Shown piece after piece: positions 36,043-44,409 of a DNA stretch of 64,000 nt (position 1 is the first letter of the stretch; the number at the start of each line of letters is the position of its first letter). The stretch covers positions 6,182 through 70,181 of the forward strand of contig CAKSNE010000009.1 in NCBI GenBank assembly GCA_934476085.1, in the 5' to 3' direction. A model generated the notes under the pieces. The model did no database searches. It had not been told where the DNA came from and saw only the letters and a list, made by a program, of their open reading frames with translations. The position numbers were made by a program, and so were the translations under genes. The DNA is from an uncultured Eubacteriales bacterium. GTDB lineage: Bacteria > Bacillota > Clostridia > Oscillospirales > Acutalibacteraceae.

Positions 36043-36587
36043 TTACACAAAAAAATGCTTTGCGACAAAAAGCAAAAGCGTTTAGAAAAGGATTGTCGAT
36101 AGAGCAAAAGGCAAAAAAAGACGAATTTATTTTTGAAAAAATAATTTCGCTTGATAGTTTTAAGTCGGCTGAAAATGTGTTATGTTATGTTTCGGCAAAA
36201 GGCGAGATTGATACTAAAAAATTAATAAAGTTTTCGCTTGAAAACGGCAAAAAAGTAGCCGTTCCAAAGTGTAGCGATGCTGATGGTGAGATGGATTTTT
36301 ATTATATTTCTTCGCTTGATGAGCTGAAAGCGGGTAAATATAATATTTTAGAGCCAAGCGACACTTGTAAAAAATACAAAAGCAGTAAAAATTCAATATG
36401 CATTGTTCCGGCATTGGCAGTTGATAAAGAAAATTATCGACTAGGCTATGGAAAAGGCTATTACGACAGATTTTTATCAAATTTCAGCGGTGAAAAAATA
36501 GTTTTATGCTACAAAGAATTTGTTGTGCAAAAACTGCCTGTTTTTGATAAGTTTGATATTAAAAGCGATATATGTATTACAGATTAA
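36030..36587 (+). CDS. 5-formyltetrahydrofolate cyclo-ligase
   Basis: Converts 5-formyl-THF to 5,10-methenyl-THF using ATP, returning stored folate to the one-carbon pool. The 185-residue protein has the N-terminal KNALRQKAKAFRKGL, the LVPALAVD-type segment (CIVPALAVDKENYRLGYGKG) and the GYGKGYYDRFL signature near residue 138. It overlaps the DJ-1 gene by 13 bases. With thyX and folT it forms a local folate theme. Confidence 0.92.
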   Translation: MQDVITQKNALRQKAKAFRKGLSIEQKAKKDEFIFEKIISLDSFKSAENVLCYVSAKGEIDTKKLIKFSLENGKKVAVPKCSDADGEMDFYYISSLDELKAGKYNILEPSDTCKKYKSSKNSICIVPALAVDKENYRLGYGKGYYDRFLSNFSGEKIVLCYKEFVVQKLPVFDKFDIKSDICITD

Positions 36588-36599
36588 AAGGAGAGAAAA

Positions 36600-37847
36600 A
36601 TGCAGGATAATAAAGATATTTTCAGTTCATCTGATAACAACGCTGAAAACCAAAACGAAGAATTTAAAACGAGAATATTTAATAAAAATATTGAAGAAAT
36701 CATTTCTAACAGCAGCGTTGACAGTTATGATGATTTTTACAGCGGAAACGATTGTGAAGATAATCAACCCGAAAGAAGTGAACAAAATATGAGCCGTAAA
36801 AAGAAAAGAAAAAACAAAAAAGGTATGCCTACATTTGTTAGAATCCTTTTGATTTTAGCTATTTCTTTCTTGCTTGCAGCGACAATTATATTTTCGGCAA
36901 TCGATATGTTGGGTATCACTTTTAACGAAGATATAAGCGCTGATGTTGAAATTAAACAAGGTTATTCAACAGAGCAAATTGCAGATGAACTTGCAAATAA
37001 AGGCGTTATTAAATATCCTGTTTTATTTAGATTGTATTCAAAAATCAAAGGTGCAGACGGTAATTATCAGTTTGGCGTTTATGAGATAAAAGATTCTCAA
37101 AGTTATAGCAGTATTATTAATACTTTAAAAGAGCCTGGCAACAGCGGTTCTGTTGCTAATGTTACTATTCCTGAAGGCTACTCGGTTAAAAAAATCGGTG
37201 CGTTGCTTGAGAAAAACGGCGTTTGCACACAAACCGAATTTATAAGTGCAGTAAAAAATGCTGAGTTTGATTATAGTTTTATAAAAGACATTCCAACTCA
37301 TTCTGTTTATTACAGACTGGAAGGTTATTTGTATCCTGATACTTACACTCTTTATACAAATTCTGATGGCAAAAGCGGTGAAGAGTGTGCAAAAAAAGCG
37401 GTAGATAAAATGCTTAAAGAAATGAGTAATATTCTTACCGATGATGTTAAAGCAACCGCTAAAAAGCGTGGATATACTGTTCATCAAATTCTTACAATGG
37501 CATCGGTTGTTGAATTAGAAGCAAGCGGTAATCCTAATGATATGGCTAAAGTTGCCCAAGTTTTCTATAATAGACTTAAATGGACTGATCAGCCTGCAAG
37601 ACTTGGTTCAACTCCAACTGCTGATTATCCTGATTCGAGATATAATACAAATAAATATGAAGGTTTGCCTCCGGGACCGCTTTGCAGCCCATCAAAAGCA
37701 GCAATTAAGGCGGCTCTTAATCCTGATACTTCTATCAAGGCAAATTATTTTGTAACAGATAAAAATATGAAATTTTACTATACAAATACATTAAGCGAAC
37801 ATAATGCTTTAATTGAAAAATTAAAATCGGAGGGACTTTGGAATTAA
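36600..37847 (+). CDS. mltG: Endolytic murein transglycosylase MltG
   Basis: Membrane enzyme (415 residues) that cleaves nascent glycan strands and sets their length. A long charged cytoplasmic N-terminus (1-75) precedes one transmembrane helix (about 79-103); the extracytoplasmic part has a LysM-like domain and the YceG catalytic domain with the glutamate in MASVVELEASGNP and the conserved YNTNKYEGLPPGPLCSPSKAAIKAAL motif. AGGAGA precedes the ATG. The neighbouring PBP1A makes the strands it cuts. Confidence 0.94.
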   Translation: MQDNKDIFSSSDNNAENQNEEFKTRIFNKNIEEIISNSSVDSYDDFYSGNDCEDNQPERSEQNMSRKKKRKNKKGMPTFVRILLILAISFLLAATIIFSAIDMLGITFNEDISADVEIKQGYSTEQIADELANKGVIKYPVLFRLYSKIKGADGNYQFGVYEIKDSQSYSSIINTLKEPGNSGSVANVTIPEGYSVKKIGALLEKNGVCTQTEFISAVKNAEFDYSFIKDIPTHSVYYRLEGYLYPDTYTLYTNSDGKSGEECAKKAVDKMLKEMSNILTDDVKATAKKRGYTVHQILTMASVVELEASGNPNDMAKVAQVFYNRLKWTDQPARLGSTPTADYPDSRYNTNKYEGLPPGPLCSPSKAAIKAALNPDTSIKANYFVTDKNMKFYYTNTLSEHNALIEKLKSEGLWN

Positions 37848-37881
37848 TACTCGTATTGTAAAGAAAATTCCGCCATTAGAG

Positions 37882-39087
37882 GTGTTATCACCTGCGGGCG
37901 ATTTAACAAGACTAAAGTCAGCGGTTGATTTTGGCGCTGATGCAGTATATTTTGCTGGAAAGCAGTTTGGTATGCGTTCTGCACCCGGCAATTTTACTTT
38001 TGAAGAATTAGAGCAAGGTATAAAATATGCTCATGAGAATGATGCTCGTGCGTATATTACATTAAATACATTGCCTAGAAATAATGAAATTGCGGTAATT
38101 GATGATTTTATCAAAACTGCGGCAGAGCTTAATCCTGATGCGTTTATTATTACTGACTTATCGGCAATTGATAAGGTTACAAAATTAGCACCAAATGTTG
38201 AAGCACATATTTCTGTGCAAACAGGTATTGTTAATTATGAAACTGCTCGTTTTTATTATAATCTCGGTGCGAAAAGAATAGTTGTTGCAAGAGAGTTATC
38301 ATTAGAAGAAATAGCGGAAATCAGAGCAAAAACTCCAAAAGAACTTGAAATCGAAGCGTTTGTTCACGGAGCAATTTGTATGTCCGTTTCGGGCAGATGT
38401 TTGCTTTCTAACTATATGACAGGGCGTGATTCTAATCATGGCGACTGTGCTCAGCCTTGCCGTTGGAATTATAGATTAGTTGAAGAAAAACGCCCCGGCG
38501 AATATATGCCTATTTATGAAGATGAACAGGGTACTTATATTTTAAATGCTAAAGATATGTGCTTGATTGAACATATACCTGAACTTTATAAAGCCGGCAT
38601 TACAAGTTTAAAAATTGAAGGAAGAGCCAAAACTGAATATTATACCGCTGCGGTTACTAATGCTTACAGGCAAGCGGTGGACGGATTTATTAATTCGGGT
38701 TTTGATGAAAATTATAAAATTTCTGACAGATGCAGGGAAGAAGTTTATAAAATTTCGCATAGAGATTATTCAACAGGCTTTTATTTTTCAAAACCTGACA
38801 GCACTCAAGGACAAGTTTATGATAATGCCGGATATATTAGAGATTATGAGTTAATAGCTGTTGTGGTTGATTATAAGGACGGCTTGGCAACAGTTGCACA
38901 GAGAAATAAGTTTTATCCGGGTACTTATGATGTTTTAGAGCCCGGCCGTGGCAGCTTTGAAATTACTGTTGATAAGCTTTATGATAATGATATGAATGAA
39001 TTAGAGTCTGCAAAATATGCAGCTGATATAGTTAAATTCCACTGCGAACCGCTTAAAAAGGGTTCGTTCATTAGAATAAAAAAGTAA
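37882..39087 (+). CDS. Peptidase U32 family protein (start uncertain)
   Basis: U32-family protein of at least 401 residues, related to RlhA/TrhP-type RNA hydroxylation factors and collagenase-like proteases. LSPAGDLTRLKSAVDFGADAVYFAGK, the cysteine motif HGAICMSVSGRCLLSNY with GDCAQPCRWNY, and SLKIEGRAKTEYY are typical. The first standard start in frame is GTG 37882, with no ribosome site and inside the conserved VLSPAG motif. The frame stays open upstream and encodes KKIPPLE, which looks like real N-terminus. GGAGG at 37829-37833 points to a non-canonical ATT at 37843, overlapping the mltG stop. Confidence 0.88.
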   Translation: MLSPAGDLTRLKSAVDFGADAVYFAGKQFGMRSAPGNFTFEELEQGIKYAHENDARAYITLNTLPRNNEIAVIDDFIKTAAELNPDAFIITDLSAIDKVTKLAPNVEAHISVQTGIVNYETARFYYNLGAKRIVVARELSLEEIAEIRAKTPKELEIEAFVHGAICMSVSGRCLLSNYMTGRDSNHGDCAQPCRWNYRLVEEKRPGEYMPIYEDEQGTYILNAKDMCLIEHIPELYKAGITSLKIEGRAKTEYYTAAVTNAYRQAVDGFINSGFDENYKISDRCREEVYKISHRDYSTGFYFSKPDSTQGQVYDNAGYIRDYELIAVVVDYKDGLATVAQRNKFYPGTYDVLEPGRGSFEITVDKLYDNDMNELESAKYAADIVKFHCEPLKKGSFIRIKK

Positions 39088-39092
39088 ATTAT

Positions 39093-39121
39093 TTGAAATT
39101 TTAATTGGAATATGTTATAAT
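39093..39121 (+). promoter_or_regulatory. Promoter of the PBP1A gene
   Basis: TTGAAA (39093-39098), a 17-bp spacer and TATAAT (39116-39121) precede the start codon by 48 bp. Confidence 0.65.
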
Positions 39122-39168
39122 ATTTATTATAATTTTTTCAATACATTTTAATTTGTGAGGTAGATGAA

Positions 39169-41853
39169 ATGCCGACAAGAAAAAATAATGATACATTTCT
39201 TGATAAGTTTTTAGGTGTTTTCGGTATCAGAAGACCGAAAAAGCATAAAAAAGTTGTTTCAAAAAGACGTGAAGAAAGACCTAGAAATGATGTTGAGATT
39301 AATCATGGCTTTGAAATTCCTTTGAATGATAACTATCAGATTATGTCTGATACAAATTCACCTGCACAACACAGAGCAAAGGGTATTCGTTCACAAAGCG
39401 AAGAAATTTCAAGCAATAGGAAAAAGGCTGTGAAAAATACCGATAGACAGCCTAAAAAGCCGAAAAAAGAGAAAAAAAGACATCCTGTTTTACATGCGTT
39501 GTTGTCAATTTTCTTGGTTATTGTAATCACTTGTTGTATTGTTATAAGTGCAGCACTTGTTTATGTGTTTGTCTTTATTGATGATACTGTTGATGCTGAT
39601 TTGTATAATTTAAAGCTTGAATATACATCTATTCTTTATGCAAAAGACTCTAAAGGAAAAGATGTTGAATTAAAGCGTCTTCACGGCGAGCAAAATCGAC
39701 TTTGGGTTGATAATGATGATATACCTGATAATGTTAGAAATGCATTTATTTCTTGCGAGGATAAGCGTTTTAGAGAACATTCGGGTACCGACTGGAAGCG
39801 TACCATTACTGCTGCGGCAAATGAAGTTTTGCATTTCCATTCAAAAGAGGGCGGTTCAACCATCACTCAGCAGTTAGTTAAAAATATTACAGGTGATAAT
39901 CAACAAGATTATGCCCGTAAAATCCGTGAAATTATGCGTGCCAGATATTTAGAGCAGCATTATGATAAAGATACAATTCTTGATTGTTATTTAAATACCA
40001 TTCACTTAGGTAATGGCGTTGACGGTGTTGAAGTTGCATCTAACTATTATTTTGATAAACACGTTTCGGATATTACATTAACTCAGGCTGCTTGTCTTGC
40101 GGCTATTACTAATAACCCATCTCAAAATGAGCCTTATAAGTATCCTGAAACTAATAAAACCCGTAGAAATTGGGTTTTAAATGAAATGTATAAAAACGGA
40201 TACATTTCAAAAGACGAATGTGAAAAAGCTAAAAAGGCTGATTTAGGACTTAGAAAAAATCCATCAACAGTTTTATCAACTACAAAAACTGTTAAAGGAG
40301 AAGAATATAACTCTTACTTTGTTGATGCAGTTATTGATGATGTAATCGACGGATTAGTTGCTGAAAAAGGTTATACTAAAGAGTATGCCGCAAGCCAACT
40401 TTATAAAGGCGGTTATAAAATCTACACAACTGTTGACCTTGATATGCAGGATAAACTTGAAGAAGTTTACGAAAATGATGATAACTTTATGAAAGTTTAT
40501 ACTAAGAGTGGTAAAAAGCCTCAATCTGCTATGACAATTATGGATTATAAAGGTAATGTTAAAGCCATTGTCGGTGGGCGTGGCAAAAAGAACGGTAACC
40601 GTGTATTAAACCGTGCTACTCAATCGGCAAGACCGACAGGTTCTTCTATCAAACCTATTTCGGTTTACGCTCCGGCTATTGAATATAATACAATTACTTG
40701 GGGTTCTTCAATTGAAGATAAGCCTATTGAAATTGTTGAAGACGGTCAAACAATTAAATGGCCTAAAAACTATGATAATACTTATTCCGGCGGAAAAACT
40801 TCGGTTTTAAGAGCTTTACAAAAATCTTTAAATACAGTTCCTGTTAGAATTTTGCAAGACTTGACAATTGATACTTCTTATAAATTTGTTACTGAAAAAT
40901 TGGGACTTAAACATTTTGTTTCAGAATCAAAAGACGGTAATACAGATAAGAATATGTCATCATTAGCACTTGGTGGTTCTGTTCACGGTGCTACAACGCT
41001 TGAAATGGCAGCAGCTTTTTCGACTTTTGGTAATGGCGGTATTTACTATACACCGAGAACTTATACTAAGGTTTTAGACCAAAACAATGAGGTTGTTATT
41101 GATAACACTAATAATCAACAAAGAGCTATGTCTGAAGGTACTGCTAATATTATGTGTAAAATGCTTCAAACAGTAGCTACCAGCGGTACAGGTACTGCGG
41201 CACAATTTGGCGATTGGCAGATTATGTGTAAAACAGGTACTACAAGTAACTATAAAGACCGTTGGTTTGTCGGTGGTACACCTTACTATATGGCAGCTTG
41301 TTGGTTTGGTCTTGATGATCCTGAAGAAATGAAGGGTATGTATATGAACCCTGCAATTATTCTTTGGAAGGCTGCTATGAGTTCAATTCATAAGGATTTA
41401 GATGAAAAAGAATTTGATACTTCTGATAAAGTAGAATATCGGAGATATTGTACAACTAGCGGACTTTGTGCAAGAACCGGTTGTCCTTCTACTGCTTATG
41501 GTTATTTTAAATCTTCTTACACTCCGTTCTGTAATTATCATGGTGGTGCTGAAACGGGTGTTTCCGAAGAAAAAGATTATCACAATTATTATAACAGTGA
41601 TAGCAACAATAGTTCTAAAACAACAACTAAAACAAAGAAAACCGAGTCAACTTCTGCTGCTCAGTCTTCAACTCAGGCGACAGATAGTTCACAACAATCT
41701 ACTCAGGCTGACCAAACGAATGGCGGCGAAGAGCATAAAACAGAAGCTCCTGAATCCACAACGGCTAAACCTACTAAAAAAACTAAGGCAGTTGCGACTA
41801 AAAAACAAATTGCTTCAACTAAAAAGCCAAAGGCTACCAAAAAAGCAGGTTAA
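39169..41853 (+). CDS. Class A penicillin-binding protein 1A
   Basis: Bifunctional peptidoglycan synthase, 894 residues. A basic cytoplasmic N-terminus (1-105) and one transmembrane helix (about 108-132) precede the GT51 glycosyltransferase domain (catalytic glutamate in SCEDKRFREHSGTD; GGSTITQQLVKN). The transpeptidase domain follows, with serine in TGSSIKP, a downstream SLN-type motif in SLNTVPV, and KTGTTSNYKDRWFVG. The last 95 residues are a low-complexity Ser/Thr/Gln then Lys/Ala tail outside the enzyme fold, probably a wall-spanning or surface segment. It has its own promoter and terminator. Confidence 0.95.
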   Translation: MPTRKNNDTFLDKFLGVFGIRRPKKHKKVVSKRREERPRNDVEINHGFEIPLNDNYQIMSDTNSPAQHRAKGIRSQSEEISSNRKKAVKNTDRQPKKPKKEKKRHPVLHALLSIFLVIVITCCIVISAALVYVFVFIDDTVDADLYNLKLEYTSILYAKDSKGKDVELKRLHGEQNRLWVDNDDIPDNVRNAFISCEDKRFREHSGTDWKRTITAAANEVLHFHSKEGGSTITQQLVKNITGDNQQDYARKIREIMRARYLEQHYDKDTILDCYLNTIHLGNGVDGVEVASNYYFDKHVSDITLTQAACLAAITNNPSQNEPYKYPETNKTRRNWVLNEMYKNGYISKDECEKAKKADLGLRKNPSTVLSTTKTVKGEEYNSYFVDAVIDDVIDGLVAEKGYTKEYAASQLYKGGYKIYTTVDLDMQDKLEEVYENDDNFMKVYTKSGKKPQSAMTIMDYKGNVKAIVGGRGKKNGNRVLNRATQSARPTGSSIKPISVYAPAIEYNTITWGSSIEDKPIEIVEDGQTIKWPKNYDNTYSGGKTSVLRALQKSLNTVPVRILQDLTIDTSYKFVTEKLGLKHFVSESKDGNTDKNMSSLALGGSVHGATTLEMAAAFSTFGNGGIYYTPRTYTKVLDQNNEVVIDNTNNQQRAMSEGTANIMCKMLQTVATSGTGTAAQFGDWQIMCKTGTTSNYKDRWFVGGTPYYMAACWFGLDDPEEMKGMYMNPAIILWKAAMSSIHKDLDEKEFDTSDKVEYRRYCTTSGLCARTGCPSTAYGYFKSSYTPFCNYHGGAETGVSEEKDYHNYYNSDSNNSSKTTTKTKKTESTSAAQSSTQATDSSQQSTQADQTNGGEEHKTEAPESTTAKPTKKTKAVATKKQIASTKKPKATKKAG

Positions 41854-41861
41854 TAAGAATA

Positions 41862-41892
41862 AAAAATCTCTGTTTTTAAACAGAGATTTTTT
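41862..41892 (+). terminator. Terminator of the PBP1A gene
   Basis: AAAAATCTCTGTTT pairs with AAACAGAGATTTTT and ends in a T-run, 9 bases after the stop. Confidence 0.85.
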
Positions 41893-42007
41893 TAATGTGA
41901 CTGAGTATATTATCATAATATTTATTGTAATTCAACCCCATTTTTAAAAATATTTAAAAACCGTTATTATTTATAAAAAAATTATTTATATTTGTGCAAT
42001 ATACCCG

Positions 42008-42035
42008 TTGACTTATTAAATAGCTAGAGTATAAT
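42008..42035 (+). promoter_or_regulatory. Promoter of the first MATE gene
   Basis: TTGACT (42008-42013), 16-bp spacer, TATAAT (42030-42035). Confidence 0.65.
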
Positions 42036-42083
42036 ATACAGGAATTTTAAAGTTGCTTTTTAAGCTGTATGGGGGAAATTACT

Positions 42084-43430
42084 ATGGTAAAAGATTTAAC
42101 TGTAGGAAAACCGCTTAATAAAATTTTCTCAATTTTTATGCCAATGATGTTTACAACGATTTTTCAACAGTTGTATAACATTACTGATACAATGATTGTG
42201 GGAAAATTTATTTCTAAAGATGCTCTTGCGGCAGTTGGTTCAACAGGAAACTTGAATTGGTTATTGATTTCTTTTATTATTGGATTTGCCTCGGCTGAAA
42301 GCGTTTTAGTTTCGGTTGAATTTGGCAGGCGTGATTTTAAGAGAATGAAAATCTGCATTGCTAACGGTATCTATGTTGTTTCGGTTGTGGGTATATTAAT
42401 AACTGTATTGTCAGCAGTTCTTTGTAAAACGTTTCTTAATATTATGAATACCCCTAAAGATATTTTTGATGACGCATATACTTACTTTTTTATAGTAATT
42501 TTAGGTTTTCCTCTTTCTGTCGGTAGCAACTATATTGCTTCGGTAATGCGTTCGGTAGGCAATAGTAAATATCCTATGATAATAGGAATTATTTCAACTT
42601 TCGTTAACATAGGCCTTGATTTAATGTTTGTAATTTGGTTTAATTTGGGTGTTTTTGGTGTTGCATTTGCAACATTTATAGCTCAAATTTCAAATGTTGT
42701 GATTTATGTTTTAGTTTATATAAAATCTTTCCCTGAATTGTCTTTGTCAAAAGAAAACTTTAAGCCTGATAGAAAAGCGATTACAAAAACAATTACGCTC
42801 GGACTTCCAATGGGGCTTCAATCCAGTATAACAATGCTTGGTTGCACACTTATTCAAAGTGCAGTAAACTCGCTCGGAACTGTTTATGTTGCTGCATTTA
42901 CTACGGCGGTAAAAATAGAAAATTTACTTACAACTCCAATTCAAAGCTTTACTTCGGCAACGGTTCCATTTATCGCTCAAAACTTCGGAGCACAAAAGTT
43001 TGAAAGAATAAAAAAATCCTTAAAACAGATTTTTGCGATATGCGTTTCTTATGGCGTTATAATAGGAACTGTAATCTTCTTATTTGGCGGTAAAATAGCT
43101 TTAATGTATATTAATTCAAATGAAACCGAAACGCTTGAATTAATTACTTATTATGCAACTTTAACAGGTCCGCTTTATACACTCTTATGTGTGCTTTATG
43201 CTATTAGAAATTATATTCAGGCACTTGGTTATTCACTTTTTACAGCACTGGGTGGTGTTGTTGAGTTGTTGACAAGAGCATTTGTATCATTTTTCTTGAT
43301 TTCTCAGCTGGGTTTTGCAATAATTTGTTTATCAAATCCTTTGAGTTGGATTTTTACAGATTTATTCTTAATTATCAGCTATCTAGTATATATAAAGAAA
43401 AAAGCTTTTACTTTAAACAAATTAAATTAA
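42084..43430 (+). CDS. MATE family efflux transporter
   Basis: Polytopic cation/drug antiporter of 448 residues with 12 predicted helices in two homologous halves. The N-terminal LTVGKPLNKIFSIFMPMMFTTIFQQLYNITDTMIVG and the mid-protein ITLGLPMGLQSSITMLG motifs are typical of the DinF/NorM-like clostridial MATE group. The start is ATG 42084 (MVKDLTVGKP), 8 bases after GGGGGA; an upstream ATG at 42069 would start inside the ribosome site. Substrate not predictable. Confidence 0.92.
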   Translation: MVKDLTVGKPLNKIFSIFMPMMFTTIFQQLYNITDTMIVGKFISKDALAAVGSTGNLNWLLISFIIGFASAESVLVSVEFGRRDFKRMKICIANGIYVVSVVGILITVLSAVLCKTFLNIMNTPKDIFDDAYTYFFIVILGFPLSVGSNYIASVMRSVGNSKYPMIIGIISTFVNIGLDLMFVIWFNLGVFGVAFATFIAQISNVVIYVLVYIKSFPELSLSKENFKPDRKAITKTITLGLPMGLQSSITMLGCTLIQSAVNSLGTVYVAAFTTAVKIENLLTTPIQSFTSATVPFIAQNFGAQKFERIKKSLKQIFAICVSYGVIIGTVIFLFGGKIALMYINSNETETLELITYYATLTGPLYTLLCVLYAIRNYIQALGYSLFTALGGVVELLTRAFVSFFLISQLGFAIICLSNPLSWIFTDLFLIISYLVYIKKKAFTLNKLN

Positions 43431-43444
43431 ATGCTTATAAAAAG

Positions 43445-43473
43445 AAAAAAGACACCGAAAAGGTGTCTTTTTT
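43445..43473 (+). terminator. Terminator of the first MATE gene
   Basis: AAAAAAGACACC pairs with AGGTGTCTTTTTT across a GAAA tetraloop. Confidence 0.9.
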
Positions 43474-43489
43474 CTTTCAAAGGGGAAAT

Positions 43490-43579
43490 ATGAAAAAGTA
43501 CATGTTTGTACGGAGTCAGCTTGTCTGCTTCACCGACCGGGGGAATCAAGTCCGGTCGGCAAACAGTTGCAAGTTTTAA
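43490..43579 (+). CDS. Possible 29-residue peptide over a structured region
   Basis: An ATG with AAGGGGA six bases upstream opens a 29-codon frame starting MKKYMFVRSQLVC. It is unrelated to any family I know. The same bases form an 8-bp GC stem (CCGACCGG at 43533-43540 with CCGGTCGG at 43552-43559). The stop region starts a second inverted repeat, AGTTGCAAG (43565-43573) with CTTGCAACT (43602-43610). It may be a peptide gene, a leader or a structured RNA. Most of the remaining gap to 43723 is featureless. Confidence 0.3.
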   Translation: MKKYMFVRSQLVCFTDRGNQVRSANSCKF

Positions 43580-43723
43580 TATTTTTAGGGGGAATATTTA
43601 TCTTGCAACTATATAATAACAAATAGATATTAACAAATCTTGAACGCCTTTTGAAAGTTGTATTAAAGATGTATTAATAATTTTGAGTTTAAAATTACTA
43701 TTTTGTCGAATAAATTTTGAAAA

Positions 43724-43752
43724 CAAAAAAAGCCGACAATGCTTGTCGACTT
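43724..43752 (-). terminator. Terminator of 6S RNA
   Basis: On the minus strand AGTCGACAA pairs with TTGTCGGCT and is followed by T7, directly downstream of the 6S RNA. Confidence 0.85.
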
Positions 43753-43759
43753 AAAAAAT

Positions 43760-43953
43760 GCCCGCCCTGCCGTAGCAGTCTGGTATTAGATATAACCTGA
43801 ACAAAAAGTCAGGTGGGTGCCAGCCGAATGGTTTATGCGCTTCCAACGTCCCGTGTAAAACGGGGAGGCCTGCAGATCCGGCCATTCGAGTCAAAGCTCC
43901 CTATAAATAAGTGTAGGGTTATAGTAACCAAACTGTGAGCGCACAGGGCAGGA
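43760..43953 (-). ncRNA. ssrS: 6S RNA (SsrS/BsrA)
   Basis: A roughly 190-nt transcript on the minus strand begins CCTGCCCTGTGCGCTCAC and ends CTGCTACGGCAGGGCGGG. The closing stem and the asymmetric central region follow the 6S RNA layout, which mimics an open promoter and sequesters sigma-A RNA polymerase. Internal stems, such as the CCCCGTTTTACACGGG hairpin and GCCGGATCTGCAGGC, fill the long arm. A strong terminator follows. No protein frame is plausible here. Confidence 0.75.
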
Positions 43954-43967
43954 AGAAAACTCAAAAA

Positions 43968-44264
43968 TTATTCTTCTTCAATATCGTAAAAATCTTCTAA
44001 TCTGTTTACAAAAGCGTCGGCAACTGTTTCGTATTCGTCGTCATCTTCAATGTCGACAAAATAGCTTTCGTCACCTTCTTCAACGGCTTTCATAACAACA
44101 AGAGTTCCGTCATCTTCTTCACTAGGAGTTCCATCTTCGTTGCAAGGAGTAAGAGCAACGTATTTATTATCTCCATCTTCAAAAGCGTCTAAAACTTCAA
44201 AGTTATATTTATTACCTTCATCGTCGGTAAGTTCGATCAAATCAGGTGTGTATTCTTCGTTCAT
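43968..44264 (-). CDS. DUF1292 domain protein
   Basis: A 98-residue, very acidic protein (many Asp/Glu runs) with the DUF1292 pattern: LIELTDDEGNKYNFEVLDAFEDGDNKYVALTP near the N-terminus, then short beta-strand segments (GTLVVMKAVEEGDESYFVDIED). The family (Bacillus YrzB) is widespread in Firmicutes and uncharacterised. It lies immediately upstream of 6S RNA on the same strand. AAGGAGA precedes the ATG. Confidence 0.85.
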   Translation of the reverse strand: MNEEYTPDLIELTDDEGNKYNFEVLDAFEDGDNKYVALTPCNEDGTPSEEDDGTLVVMKAVEEGDESYFVDIEDDDEYETVADAFVNRLEDFYDIEEE

Positions 44265-44409
44265 TTACATTCTCCTTAAATTTAGTATATTCATATTTTA
44301 CTATGAATATTATAATTAGTCAATGATTTTTTATTGATTTATTTGTTAATTTAATGTATTATATATATTGCAACTATTTTTAATAATTATTTATAAAGGA
44401 AGATTAATT

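Noticed and set aside
43760..43953. Cobalamin riboswitch, RNase P or SRP RNA for the structured region
   Set aside because: None of their conserved core motifs appears on either strand, and the closing stem and length fit 6S RNA better.
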